A stretch of DNA of 64,000 bases from Mesocentrotus franciscanus (GCA_037976565.1 CP137685.1:24057695-24121694); one strand, 5' to 3'. Shown: positions 11,284 through 23,262, counted from the first letter of the stretch. A program made the numbers and translations. Notes: generated by a model not told the origin, from the sequence alone.

Positions 11284-14200
11284 ATGGCGGGGAATGATGA
11301 GCTTCACATCGTTTTTAACTTCTTTGAGAAGGTCTCCAAACCTCCCGAACAAGACTCGTATGAAGACGGCATGAAGTACATCTATGAATGGGTCAGGAAA
11401 CAGCCGAGTTTTGTCCTAGGTCAGGTGCACAAGAACCTGGATCAATCGAAAGGTAGGTTAGTGCAAACTCACATCATGGGAAGTGTATTTTTACTACATG
11501 TACTTCTGCATAAACGAACGACTGAAACCTACCAGATCATGCTATAGTTATTCATATCAAGGAGATATCTCCTTGTTCATACTCTTTACGTTCTATGGCG
11601 GACATATATATACATAAATGGTTGGTGGCATTGAGGCGTTCGAGAGTAGTAAGCATATGCAGGCACAAACCGGCCAACAAACCTAGCTTGCCAGTCGTTG
11701 TGTGTGTATTACCTTGCCCATGGATCTAATACGTAGTATGTCCATGGTAAATACGTGCACTGTCTGCACTGTGAGACAACAATAGGCTGTGTACTTTAGC
11801 CGCTCCCATGACACAGCAAAAAAATTATCTAGGCTCTGCTCATATAAGACTTTATGCATGGTGGTAGAGCGTCCAATTAGAGTCTGTGCTTGCAAACTAA
11901 TCGAGACTACGGTTATAGCAAATACCTGTCTGATCATTGTCTGCCGGGAGGTAGTGGTTCCATGGTACTACACTGTCCCTGATTAACCCAAGCATATACC
12001 AGTGACAAATGATTATACCATACGCGTGTTATCGAGGGTGTGGCTCATACCTCAGTTATGCCAAACGTACAGATCATACCATTAGGTCTACTGTCGTTTT
12101 TGTGTCGGTCCTATGTCTGTATGAATCGTTGACGCTTTGTATCTCGTACTCGTCACATTGGGTCTTTAAAATGATAGAATTTCTCCCAACCATATATACA
12201 CACTCATAGTGTTATATTGAATCGGGTGATCAGGGTAAACATCACTTTGAATCATGGGCGTATCCAGACCTTAACCTTAGGAGGGGCAAAACATCTCAAA
12301 TGACTGTGATCCATAGGGGGTGTGACAATCATGTTTTGATGGCCATGGTACGTTTGTATTACGAAGGGGGTTAATTTATTCGGGATGGTAAATAGTCCTT
12401 GAGAAAATATATATACAATCATCTTGTGCGCTTCTTCACTTACAGCAATTCTCTATTATTACATGTTAACTTGTATATAAAAAGTAAATGCATTTCCTTT
12501 CCTTGGTCAGAAATGTGTCAGGGGTCAGGAGGGCAAATTGCTCCCCCTTGCCCCTCCTCTACATACCCTAGTGCTATTAAGTACTTCAATTACTTGTTAT
12601 TAGAAAGGCGCTACATTTATTTAAAAAAAAAATCTCGACTGGTATCAAAACATGCCTGCACATACGAAATCCCTTGAAAAATACATCTTATCTTGACTTT
12701 GTAGGGATATAAAACCTTTCATTACTTGAAAACATCTGTTGTTTCTGCGCAAGCCATAGGTATTTTATCTACAACTAAAAGATTGAGAGATAGAATGCCA
12801 CTTTTAGTTTTAGCATACGTGTATTGTAAAAGCCCTGAAATCCCCCTTTTTGCATTATACAAAAACAAAAAAAGGATAAGAAGAGTGATGACAATAAAAG
12901 CCATTATGTTGTTGCTGGTACCTGATAGAAAGGACGTAAGAACTGCCTGTGAATGCTTCATGGTGCCTATAGCCTTTTCTATAGTCGGAGGTAACAATGG
13001 CGCTTGACTACCCGGTGTATGGCGGATATGAAAACCGTGAAAGAGCTCCAAGTGGCAATTTTTGTTGTTTTTGTTATATTTATTATAATATTATCATCAC
13101 CATCGACGTCGTTGTCGTTACTTTCATCATCGTCATTATCATCATCACCGCTATCATTATTATTTTTTTAATTAAAAGTAGAAGTAGTAGTAGTTGTTGT
13201 AGTAGTATTACTATTGTTTTTCTCATCATCATCTTCTTCATCATCATCATCATCATCATCACCATCATTATAATGAACCGAGGTCAATATGAACATTATC
13301 ACAAAACAATGAACATAATCAGAAAAAACATCAAGCACCCATAGCATGAATCTCCTGATGAAATGTGAGTTAACAACTTTTCAATGACGACAAAATATCT
13401 CATCATTTCAAAGGCACTTCAATGGAAGGCGTTGAGTTGGGATGATATGGGGTAAATTTACCAAAATTACATACGCCCTTTTCTCATCAGCATCAGCATT
13501 ATCACAATCAACACTAACAATGTCATGAACATTTGATTAATTTTGAACCTTTGTGCCCTTAGCCCAACTGAAGCTATGCGGCGAAAGCATTCAAGGAATA
13601 ACTTCGTACCATCACTGTACCAGGTATCCACTTGCTACACCTGGGTTGAGGAACATGCGGGTGGCAAATGTAGAGTGATAGTGTGACACACAAAAATTGT
13701 TTTGAACCAGCAACCTAGACAACTTGGCCAGTATGATGTCGCACTTTGGTACTCTAGTTGTCTTATAATATCCGAATATTTGATTTTAGGTGCATACAAG
13801 TACGTGAACTATGTTGGATTCAACAATGGAGACTTTCATGCATTTCAACAAGGACGACCTCCAGCTGAGTGGATTGAGGTCGGCACGAAAGGCCTCGGAT
13901 CAAGAGAACTAAGAGTTTGCTACCCAGGTATGGATCTATCTATCTCTCTCTTTTACTCTCTCTCTCTCCTCCTCTCTCTTACTCTTTCTCTGTCTCTGTC
14001 CCTCGTCATCTCTCTCTCTCCCTCTCCCTTTCTTTCTTTCTCTCTCACTCTGTCTCTCCCTCTCTTTCGCATTCTCTTTCTTTCTTTCTTTATCTATCTC
14101 TCTCATTCTCCCTCTCTCTGTCTCTTACTCTCTCTCCCCCCTCTATCTCTCCCTCTCCCTTTCCCCCTCTCTCTCTTTCACTCCCCCGCTCTCTCTCTCT

Positions 14201-15688
14201 CTCTTATTCTCTCTCTCACTCTCCTTCTTAAGACAGACAGTGGTGGATCCAGGAATCCCGACTTTTTAAAAATATTTTTAAAATAAGTATTTGTTGTTAT
14301 GTTTTTTTTCTTAGCTGTTGTTATTGCTGAATATTAAACACTTCTAAGAGCTTATATAAGACCAAACATGGAATGAAATGACGTACTTGATATTAATTTG
14401 TGCAGAAATACACAATATCGGGAACGTATGGGACATCAAAATAAATGATCTCATACCTGGGACTTGCCCATATAGTTGCATAGATTTAGGGGGTCTGGCA
14501 CTGATTGAACATATTATGTGCGCATGTCCTCTTAGAGAAGAACATGTCTGATTCATCTTAGGCATTAAGAAAAGTGAAACTTCGGTGTTGACGAAAAGTT
14601 CTTCTCGTATCAGATCTCACAACACGACGAATTGTAAAAGGAATAGAATATTTATCAATTTATTTTTATTAATTTCAGCTTTCATAAAATTAGAGATTAC
14701 TTTTTTTCTTTGTCAGATTTTCTTAAGCTGTCACTAATCTGAGTATTCGATTTGTTTTGCCCTCCTCTCCTTTTATGAATGGTAGTTTCTTTATTTTTGT
14801 TATATTATTCTGAAACGTTAACGAATTTCCTTTTTTGTTTGTTTGTTTGTCGTTTTTTTTTCAATTTGTTATGCTCTCACCTGCACCAAATATTTCTGAA
14901 GATCTAATTTCCTTGTAATATTTATTGTTCATGTTCATGTTTAAACATTACAGGAGGCTACGCAGAAGTGGCGACTACGTCTGTTGAGCCAATGTGTACC
15001 ACGCGAGCTAAGGATGAACAAAACTCTTACTATCTACTTATCAATTATAAGGTGGGTTAATTTCTAATTTGGATGACAGAATATACTCTTGAGAGATTCT
15101 AGAAAGTGAGTAAAACATTGACAAATAATGTTTCAAGCATTGATAAAGCATGAGATGGAAAAACACACATCCTCGGCAAAAAATTGGTTTGGCAAGGTGG
15201 GGATCGTAATTCTCAGATGTCAAACTCTTAAAGCCATACTGTACTAGAAGCACTACCGCAAATCACCGCTAGCGCCATTCAGGGCCTCCATGTGTAGAGA
15301 TGTTAGTATTTTAGTTCCTTCGATTTGAAACCATTTTTGTTTCAGTTTAACCCTTTTTATCATTCCATTCTGATAGGACTCTGACATAGATGAGGCGAGT
15401 TACAGCGCTTTCGAAGCGGAGTGGAAGACAAAGACTGGAGCTGACATAATAAGTGATGCATTCCCGACCGATATCAAGAGTGGCGACATCGCTTTCTATA
15501 AGAGACGTCGACCCGGAATCACTCCTTTCATTTATGTCCTCCGCTATGAAATACTTCCGGGGGCATCTGTGGAGAATGTTCTCCAGCTCCTGCCGATCCT
15601 GCGGGAGAAACTGACCGCTGGAGGGATCCCGTTCAGCGACGTAGGTGCCTATAGTATTTGCTACCTTTGTGATCCAGTCAAATGTTAA
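11284..15688 (+). CDS. Gene B copy 1: predicted two-domain ABM-like (dimeric alpha/beta barrel) protein, 238 aa
   Basis: Four exons join in frame: 11284-11452 (phase 1 donor GTAGGT), 13790-13927 (acceptor TTTTAG, phase 1 donor GTATGG), 14954-15051 (phase 0 donor GTGGGT) and 15377-15688, ending in TAA. The ATG has a good context (CAAAATGG). The first half reads like an antibiotic-biosynthesis-monooxygenase domain: a beta strand ELHIVFNFFEKV, a helix, then KQPSFVLGQVHKNLD and AYKYVNYVGFNNGDFHAF, which resemble the QPGF...LH...YVN...W pattern of that family. The second half (from residue 112) may repeat the fold, with FIYVLRYEILPG at 186-197 and a helix after it. The C terminus is Cys-rich (CYLCDPVKC). 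No signal peptide or membrane segment, so probably cytosolic. Substrate unknown. Copy 2 at 49695-54295 is broken. The domain call rests on pattern reading only. Confidence 0.75.
13075..13275. repeat. TCA/ATC microsatellite in gene B intron 1
   Basis: TCATCATCA-type tracts interspersed with GTAGTAGTAG. The equivalent tract in copy 2 is at 52085-52265. It creates apparent Met- or Ile-rich frames that are not genes. Confidence 0.85.
13555..13690 (-). repeat. SINE-body fragment
   Basis: Contains GCATTCAAGGAATAACTTC, then CACCTGGGTTGAGG and GTGGCAAATGTAGA. This body also occurs at about 31905, 43300, 52550 and 56900, and diverged at 19237. Present in both duplicate copies. Confidence 0.6.
13931..14232. 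repeat. CT microsatellite just downstream of gene B exon 2
   Basis: About 300 bases of CTCTCT with interruptions begin only a few bases after the intron 2 donor. Copy 2 has the same tract at 52930-53172 in the same position. Confidence 0.9.
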
Positions 15689-15999
15689 GCCTGTACCAGG
15701 GACCTGTAAGTCTCTCACTTTCGTAAATCACCACGTCCAACCTTTAATCCAACTTTTAATGTAACCTTGTTTACATATCATTCGAAAATACTTGTAATAC
15801 CATCTCTTCTTACGTAATGCAAAGCATGATACATGAAATGTCAATCTCCATTTCATTTATTGAAATCTATTATTTTTTATTTCTGATCTTAACGTTGGAT
15901 ATTTTAATAGCATGTTCTCCCAATATGTCGAATTCTAAACTGATTATGTATGTAACTTTTCCGTCAAACAGAAATACCAAACAGCGGGGTGTAGAGGAT

Positions 16000-16097
16000 G
16001 AGAGTTACTTCCGTCTACAAACGTAATGCAAGTCATAATGAGAGCAGTAACTATCTCTATATGCAATGGAAATAAATCTGAATCTGAATCTGAAATA
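16000..16097 (+). repeat. LINE 3' end with TCTGAA tail
   Basis: The phrase TATGCAATGGAAATAAATCT leads into three TCTGAA units, the form of a short 3' tail of CR1/L2-like LINEs. 16098-17138 holds nothing I can call a gene. Confidence 0.55.
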
Positions 16098-17138
16098 ATA
16101 TGGCTCAACACCCCCACTGCGTCACGTTGCATAAAACTCACCACTTTGCCACCAATATTAACCACCCTGCGATGTGTGAAAACGTGTCCCTCCCCTGTTT
16201 CATAGACGCGGGCCATGTTGCATTGGAAAACACTCCGTCCCGCGGATAGTACTTTAAATGGAGCTCCCGTGTAGAGGAGAGTCTCCACCTTTGCACTGTA
16301 ATGGAGGGGGGAGACACCCGGTGTAATGGTCCATCTTCACAACCTCAATCAGTTATACCGGGAATGCAGACCCAAGGGTAGCACTTATTTAGTTTGATTT
16401 CCCCTCCCAGGCACAGGTGAAAGCCAAATATTTAATGTTAAAGAGAAGGTTGAGTTCTGGGAAGTGGTGAAAAATAATTTGTGAGCGTTATCATTGTTAT
16501 TATGCAAGTGTGGAAGAACATCAGATAAAAAATGTTCCCTGAAAAGCATGGCTCCTCAAATGCCTTAATATTCTATATGGCATGCAACAGCATAAAAATC
16601 TGGGCGGATTTTTATGCCACATGTTCGTGCAGTCCCATATACATATTTCTGTGTACGGTGCTTGTATCTTTACCAAGACTGGGCCACATTTCTTATCATT
16701 TTGATGATTCCAGAACCTTGCAGTACACACCAATACTTATATGCTAGATGATCAACCTTTTCTGATCGATTCCACACCGTTTCTTTCACAATGCAATCGC
16801 ATGACCAGAACTCAACTTTATCTTTAATGGTAAAAATGCAGATCATTTAATCACATTTTAAGCAAATACGGGAAAAGTCGCCGCTATCATTGTACTGTTG
16901 ATCAAGGAGTTCTCTTATGATATGAGACTTTTAGAGTACTGATAATCGATAGAATTAGAAAAAATGAAGGACCTGAATGTTTTAAAAATTGCTTCAATAA
17001 GCCAGTTCTGCGCATGGGCAGATAAAGGAAATTTGTACCAAAATTCTAAACCCATCGAGACAAATACTGTATTCGCGCTCATTAAAGTTATGTATCATTA
17101 TTCATTTATTTACCGACGGTACATTTTATGATACGCAG

Positions 17139-17246
17139 GGGAAATACTCTTCTCAAGAGGGCATACAAAAGATATTCATGAAGCACCTACATGACTTTGG
17201 CAGTGATTATTCTAAATTGTACGAAGTGGGACGTCTCCAAGTGTAA
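17139..17246 (+). CDS. Candidate orphan terminal exon (35 codons, unknown gene)
   Basis: After an acceptor-like TTTTATGATACGCAG the frame stays open for 35 codons and stops at TAA. The peptide (starts GKYSSQEGIQKIF, ends SKLYEVGRLQV) looks compositionally like real protein rather than AT-rich noise. I do not recognise it, and no upstream exon for it is visible. It could be the last exon of a gene whose other exons are lost or unrecognised, or a chance frame. Confidence 0.25.
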   Translation, partial: GKYSSQEGIQKIFMKHLHDFGSDYSKLYEVGRLQV

Positions 17247-17284
17247 AAGATATGGGATTATTTGGGGGTCATGTACTAAAGTCA

Positions 17285-19236
17285 ATTATATACCTCACTT
17301 TAGAAATCTAGCCATCTGATTGGTCGAAATTGGAGTCCTGATTTCAAGCCATGCCCAACTCACAGGGCATAGCAATAGCCCACAGGGCCTAGTTAAAAGT
17401 TTCTACCCTCCGATCCTCATATCCTGCGATTCCCATTGGTTGACTGCGATCCCCATTGGTTTGCGTGTTAAAATTGTCTACGTGCGAGCACGGACGCCAT
17501 ACAGTGCTCTTTGTCTGCGATTCCCAAATGATTGAAACATTCACTCGAAGATTAAGCGAAGATTAACAGACAGTGTTTCAGATTTTCTGTGATGTTTTAA
17601 CAAATTTTTACTCACTAAAATTCGGCATATAAAAGTCATATCGACTGCTTTAATACTCGAGGACTAGCTGTTTCTATACTGGCTCGCGGGATAGTTGAAT
17701 CCCCTGCTATCACACCGAGGCGCGCCGCCCACCCAGGCGCGCCTCGGGGTGATAGCAGGGGATTCAACTATCCCGCGAGCATATAGAAACAGCTAGTCCT
17801 CTCGTAGCAGTCGATATAACTTTACTATGAACTGGTCTGTTAACAAATATGTCGTATACAATTAGATCAAGTTTATCTTAAAATCGATGTTGCAATTGAG
17901 AGAATGGAAACTTTAATAATTGTTTTTTCTTAACAAAATGTTTTTTTTTTAATGGATATAACCTGTTTTGTAACCAAATCCTTCATTTATACTGACATTT
18001 ACCTCGCACGATGTGAGTTTATTGTAGACATGCAAACAACAATAAAACATTACTGAAATTACCCTGGATTGAGAGTTATAGTTCGTTTTACATCTTTCAT
18101 ATGTTCGTATGCAGTATAGAGAAATGCATTGGAAATAAGATATTTTACAGGTTCTGTTCTTCTGTTTACCATTATAATTCCAACATGTATAAAGATCCTC
18201 CTTATTTTTCATTTGTTTCTTTTGCATCCTATAATACAATTAGTGTATACCACGTCATCGTCGTGGAAATGCGTTTTGGTACTCCTTAAGTTTGTGACCT
18301 GTGTTTTCTTTTTAATAAAGATAAAAAATAACGTAACACCCAACACATGCACACACACGGTATCATTTTGCCTTTTGATATGGTTTCTTAATTTTCTTTT
18401 CCCCCAAACATATAACTGTATGAAAATAGTCACTTGTATAGCGCTTAGGGATATAGGGAACAGCATCCCCCTTTCCATAAGGGAAATTACCTGTCTTGCC
18501 ACCTTCGAAAGATCCCTCAAAACTCACCCTTTTCCCCAATGATCTATGTGATATACTTCCTGTACTGTACATTTTTGTCCTCTTTTCATATATTTGTATT
18601 TGTAAGCGCTATGGTACTTATTGTTTTTAGCGCTCCTAAATATTCGATATTATTATTTATTATTATTATTATTAATACTACGTTTCTAAGCGCATTACAT
18701 TGTATAGATATATTGACTGCTATGAGAGGCATAGCTGTTTCTATAGGCTCAACGGGACGTTACATCCTGCTATGACCCCGTGGGGCCAGTATAGAAACAG
18801 CTATGCCTCGAATACTAAAGCAGTCGATATATCTTTTATATACCGAAGTCACAAAAAAAATCTACAAAGAATTCTTGCCTTATCCTTTTCTTGCGTAAAG
18901 ATTGGTTAAAACATCACAGAAAATTTGAGACACAGTCCGTTAATCTTTGCTGGAAAGTTGCCTGAATGTTACGATAATTCGGGAATCGCACACACTGTAT
19001 GGTATCCGCGCTCGCACAAAGAAACTTTTTTTACACGTAAACCAATGGGGATCTCAGCAAAATTTAACTATGCGGCCCGTTACCCGGGCAACGGTCATGT
19101 TTCTCATTAACTATTGACCGTTACCCGGGCAACGGGCAATTGTTCGTTTCTTTACGGGCAAGGCTAAAATCACGACTCCAATTTCGACCAATCAGATGGC
19201 TAGATTTATTCAACATACTAAAGAGAGGTATATAAT
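17285..19236. mobile_element. 1.95-kb long-inverted-repeat element with terminal hairpins inside the arms
   Basis: Left arm 17285-17820 and right arm 18706-19236 are inverted copies: the ends ATTATATACCTC/GAGGTATATAAT, the block CATCTGATTGGTCGAAATTGG and its inverse at 19177-19198, and the block ATCGACTGCTTTA with its inverse near 18825. Each arm ends inwards in its own hairpin. The left hairpin (17691-17781) is GC-rich and nearly perfect, with arms of about 40 bases around GGCGCGCC sites. About 885 bp between the arms (17821-18705) is AT-rich with no recognised gene. Absent from the matching place in copy 2, so inserted after duplication or lost there. Confidence 0.75.
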
Positions 19237-19505
19237 ACTTATTATTACCCGGGTCATTGGATTCAATCTCTAATCCGCACGTGAGAGAGCGCACGCTCCA
19301 CTCCCTGGGGAGTATTCCGACCAGGCTCCAGTTTACAAGCGCACACATGCCAATCCAACCACATTAACGTTTGCATCCTACTGGGTACACATTTAACACA
19401 TGGATGGACAGAGACAAATGTCGATTAATGTCTTGCCAAGGAACATTAGTGCCGCGGTTGGATTCGTCATCCACAGTCGGGTGACATATCCACTAGACCA
19501 CCTAA
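19237..19505 (-). repeat. tRNA-derived SINE
   Basis: On the minus strand it begins with a tRNA-like GTGGTCTAGTGGATATG (A box type) and runs into a body containing TGGCAAGACATTAATCGAC and, further on, a reverse-oriented CCCGGGTAATAAT end. Relatives are at 43300 and 56900. Confidence 0.6.
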
Positions 19506-19639
19506 ATACCTTTATATATGAATAAGAGATCAGGGATACATTATTTTGTTTACATTGAAAATAAAGTCAACTTGTTAGGAAACCGCTTGCATATAGGGTC
19601 CTTCAACGGGAGATTAGTATAAACGAACATGAGCCCCTT

Positions 19640-20330
19640 TTCCATTAAAACCTTTAGAAGAGAATGGGTTTGTATTCCTTGATTATATCATTCCACAAGT
19701 GAGAGCTTGTGTATTGTTAACATGCTTTGATAGTTCAAGAAGCAAATATTAAATCGCACACTTTGGTCTATTACCTCATAAACAAGGCAAACCAAAAGGT
19801 TTAATGATTTTAAAAAGTTCAGTTCATTTTACTTTCCACAACAATAAAGGTAAAAACTTGTACAAATTAATAATATAAAAAAAGTAAAAGGTGAACAACT
19901 GTGAAAAATCAAAATATAATCAAATACAAAAGAAAAGTCGTCAAACAAGTATTATTTTTATTTTTATTTAAAGGGATTTGGTAACTTTGTCTCAGATTCT
20001 GAAACAAAATCCTGGATTTAGCTAATGCTACAATGATAATTATAAAACTTTAGGTCAGTCAGGAACCCCATGACTTTTACAAGCCGATCGCCTGTCTGAT
20101 TATCAAGATATTTATGATTGGAAATCGAAATTTAAAAATTCGTTTTCCTAACGGTTTTTATAACACTACAGTCTATTGGGGGAAATGAGTATGGTAAAAC
20201 CGGTCACTCAAAGATTTTTTTCATTTTGGAGGCACTTCATGATCATTTTAAAGCACAATTTTTTTAGGGATTCAATATACACCATATCACCGACACTGAT
20301 GACACGTAGGACCATGCATCTCAGATCTCA
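19640..20330. other. No gene seen
   Basis: AT-rich sequence with only short random frames. The duplication alignment ends at its left border, at about 19635. Confidence 0.5.
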
Positions 20331-20334
20331 AATA

Positions 20335-21312
20335 AAAGAAAGTATCTCCGTAATAAGGCTTTAAAGTTTAACTCCCCAAGTTTATGGAAGGAATATCGAA
20401 GAATACGAAACATGGTAACAAGTTTAACTAAAAAATCTAAACAAAAGTATATACAGGGTTTATTGCAAGATAAGTCTGGTGATCCTGGTGCATTATGGTC
20501 AATCTTAAAGCAATTGTCCTCTGGCACTGGTCAGCTTTCCATAAAATTGAATATTAACGATGTTGAAATTTATCAGCCTGAAATTGTTGCCGAAAAACTG
20601 AACGACTACTTTATTGATAGTGTTTCAGAACTACTGGGAAATACTGATTGGAGAGACAATGAAACCACAAGTCCAGATGTAATTGTCGGTTGTCCTTTGC
20701 CACAGGAGAATTGTGATGACCTTGATTATGTTGATCGTCAAATCTTTGATATTCCTCCAATTACCTACGATTTTGTTGTAAAAGAAATTTATGGCCATTC
20801 GGTGAAAAAAGCCACAGGGCCTGATGACATCTCTGTTAAAATGTTGAAAATGATGAAATATGCCAAAAATGTAATAGATAGTCTTATTTATATTTTTAAC
20901 CTTTCTTTGTCAAAAGGGCATTTTCCTAAAGCATGGTGCTTGTCCAAAATTCGCCCTATTTTTAAGGGTGGTGATCGATTAAATATAGAAAATTATCGAC
21001 CAATATCCTTATTGTCGATTGTTTCAAAATTTTGGAGAAATGGGTACAAAAGCATCTACAGACATACTTATTAAATAGCAATTTCTTCAGTGAAAGTCAA
21101 TTTGGTTTTAGACCAAAGCATTCATGTGAAAGTGCTCTATTGTGTATGGTTGATTACTGGGCAACTGAAGTTGATAGGAGTAAATTTTATGGAGTAGCGT
21201 TTATTGATATGCGTAAAGCCTTTGATTCTCTAAACTATGATGTATTGCTCAACAAACTCTCTATAATAGGATGCTCTGAGAATGCATTGGCATGGTTTAA
21301 ATCTTACTTTTG
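20335..21312 (+). pseudogene. LINE reverse transcriptase fragment (jockey/CR1-like), interrupted
   Basis: The frame reads through a linker (FNSPSLWKEYRRIRN) into RT: KATGPDDISVKMLKMM, WCLSKIRPIFKGGD, NYRPISLLSIVSK, then QFGFRPKHSCESAL and FIDMRKAFDSLNYDVLL. These are RT motifs 0 to 3 of non-LTR elements; the YADD catalytic block would follow. A +1 frameshift at about 21030 breaks the frame between SIVSK and the next block. The fragment stops abruptly at 21312, where a Penelope-like element begins. No endonuclease part is present. Confidence 0.85.
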
Positions 21313-21407
21313 CCTACGATAGGTCGGTTCATCCACCGCATTGTCTTTCTTTAGGTTCAGCAAGGTGCTGGAAAGACAATGCGGTGGATGAACCGACCTA
21401 TCGTAGG
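21313..21407. repeat. Perfect 37-bp inverted repeat at the 5' border of the Penelope-like element
   Basis: Left arm 21313-21349 and right arm 21371-21407 are exact reverse complements, with a 21-base loop. The right arm belongs to the coding start of the element (peptide DEPTYRRL). The left arm abuts the broken LINE. Confidence 0.9.
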
Positions 21408-21595
21408 CTGAAACCCACACAGAAGCAACCTCCTAGAATATACGGGTTACCCAAGATACACAAACCTACAGTACCATTACGACCTATAGTGTCATGCATA
21501 GGCTCCTTTGCCTATATAGCCATTTGTCTTGACTCTCTGGTAAGACTTGTTTCCAACAACCTTTTGTTTTATCTGATACTCTTTATCTGCATTAC

Positions 21596-21800
21596 AGTCT
21601 TGTGGTTGTGAGGAGCGGGTTTGCAGCATGGAGACGAGGTAGAGCTATGCTGATGAATGCCCTGCTTTCCACTATTCTGTTTTGCTGAATGTGAGGAGCT
21701 TCCCCAGTGTGATGTTTGCTTATCTACTAAAAACTGCGGGTATCAGTATAGCTTTACCTAGTCTCTATGCTGCTAACCTGCTTCTCACAACCGCAAGACT
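21596..21800. mobile_element. Palindromic MITE within the Penelope insertion
   Basis: Ends AGTCTTGTGGTTGTGAG and CTCACAACCGCAAGACT are inverted, and the similarity continues about 50 bases inwards (GCAGCATGGAGACGAGG against its inverse). The middle is unique. Confidence 0.75.
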
Positions 21801-22239
21801 TATAAGTTTAACCAATTATGCAATATAATGTGTCATGGTTTCTTGTACTGATAAGTGAATTTAATTTGAAAGCAAATGAAAACCGTTCTTAAATTGTAAT
21901 GTTTATCTTTAAAAAGTAGACCATTTTATGACAAAACAGATATCTTTGTGATGGCCTGTTAACTTTATTAAAATCAATTATGAGATTAGGATGGGGATGG
22001 GAAGACACTGTACGTATAGAAGGCAAGTTAGAAAAAGAAGGTATAGAAATAAGTATTTTATAGTTTTGTGTTATCCTTCTTCACACCATTTACATGTACA
22101 TTAAAAATATGAAAATTACTTTCTGTCTGGCATGTTTATATTACCGTATGTGATGCAATATTTGTTGCTTTGATTGTACCGTGTGATTGCTCAGAATGAG
22201 TGATTTGTACACTTTCTTCCTTGATCAGGTGGTCATATA

Positions 22240-23262
22240 GATGTCATTTAGAGGACAAAAAGACGTAAAGCTCATGTAAGGATAAAAAGTACATCGAATT
22301 GGTGTCCTTATGTCTTCCGTTGCTACAAATTTACGTCTTGAAGATGTCCTTTTTAACCAATAGGATGGACAAATTGTGTAAAGATTCAAGTCCGTACAAT
22401 GTAAACTATTGATACAAGTTTATGCTTTTAAGACGTAATTTTTACTTAAAAGATGTAAAAACTACATAAATATATGACATCTGTATGACGACTTCCTTTT
22501 TTACAATTTAACGTCTTAAAGACGTCTTTTTTTACCAGTAAGACGTAAAAATCACATTAATATATGACGTCAGTACGACGTCTACCTTTGATACAAGTTA
22601 CCGTCTTGAAGGCGTCTATTCTTTATCAATAAGATGTAAATATCACGTCAAAATTTGATGTCCATACAATGTATACACGAAGTCTGTAAGACGTCTTTCT
22701 TGGGTAAAATTGACGTCTTGAAGACGTCTTTCTTTAACTAATAAGACATAAAAATCACGTCAAAATATGACGTCCTCACGACGACGTATGCGGGTGCAAG
22801 TTTACGTCTTTTTGACGTAAAGTTATGTCGTCTTAAAGACGTCTTTCGTTAACTAAAAGACGTAAATATGACGTCCGTATGACGTCTTCCTATGGTACAA
22901 GTTGACGTCTTAAAGACGTCTATCTTTAACTAATAAGACGTAAAAATCACGTCAAAATATGACGTCCTCACGACGACGTACGCGGGTGCAAGTTTACGTC
23001 TTTTGACGTAAAGTTATGTCGTCTTAAAGACGTCTTTCTTTAACTAAAAGACGTAAATATGACGTCCATATGACGTCATCCTATGGTACAAGTTGACGTC
23101 TTAAAGACGTCTTTCTTTGACGAATAAGACGTAAAAATCACGTCAAAATATGTCGTCCTGAAGACGACGTACGCGGGTGCAAGTTTACGTCTTTTACGTC
23201 ATGTTATGTCGTCTTAAAGACGTAGTACAAGACGTAAATATGACGTCTTTAAGACGTCGCTC
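22240..23262. repeat. GACGTC-rich satellite array, about 190-bp period
   Basis: Dozens of GACGT/ACGTC words occur, often as GACGTC palindromes. The most regular part repeats with a period of about 190 bases (anchor TATGTCGTCTTAAAGACG at about 22824, 23015 and 23205). The left part is more degenerate. Perfect TGACGTCA (CRE-like) octamers occur at about 22564 and 23072. No coding frame. It lies inside the insertion that splits the Penelope element. Confidence 0.85.

Larger units (their letters stand above)
2750..19635 (+). repeat. Segmental duplication, copy 1
   Basis: From about 2750 the sequence aligns, in the same order and orientation, with the copy at about 37985-55250. Anchor pairs include 3143/38304 and 3897/40565 (gene A exons), 5073/41656 (gene A last exon), 7400/44365 (noncoding), 8330/46560, 11284/49695 (gene B start), 15377/53986 (gene B last exon) and 19508-19635/55128-55250 (noncoding). 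The copies differ mainly by insertions of mobile elements. Noncoding parts remain readily alignable, so the duplication is not ancient. Confidence 0.85.

Noticed and set aside
12997..13344. Frame rich in Ile/Ser on one strand and Met on the other
   Set aside because: Produced by a TCA/ATC microsatellite.
13917..14286. Ser/Leu-rich frames after gene B exon 2
   Set aside because: Translation of the CT microsatellite read through the exon 2 donor.
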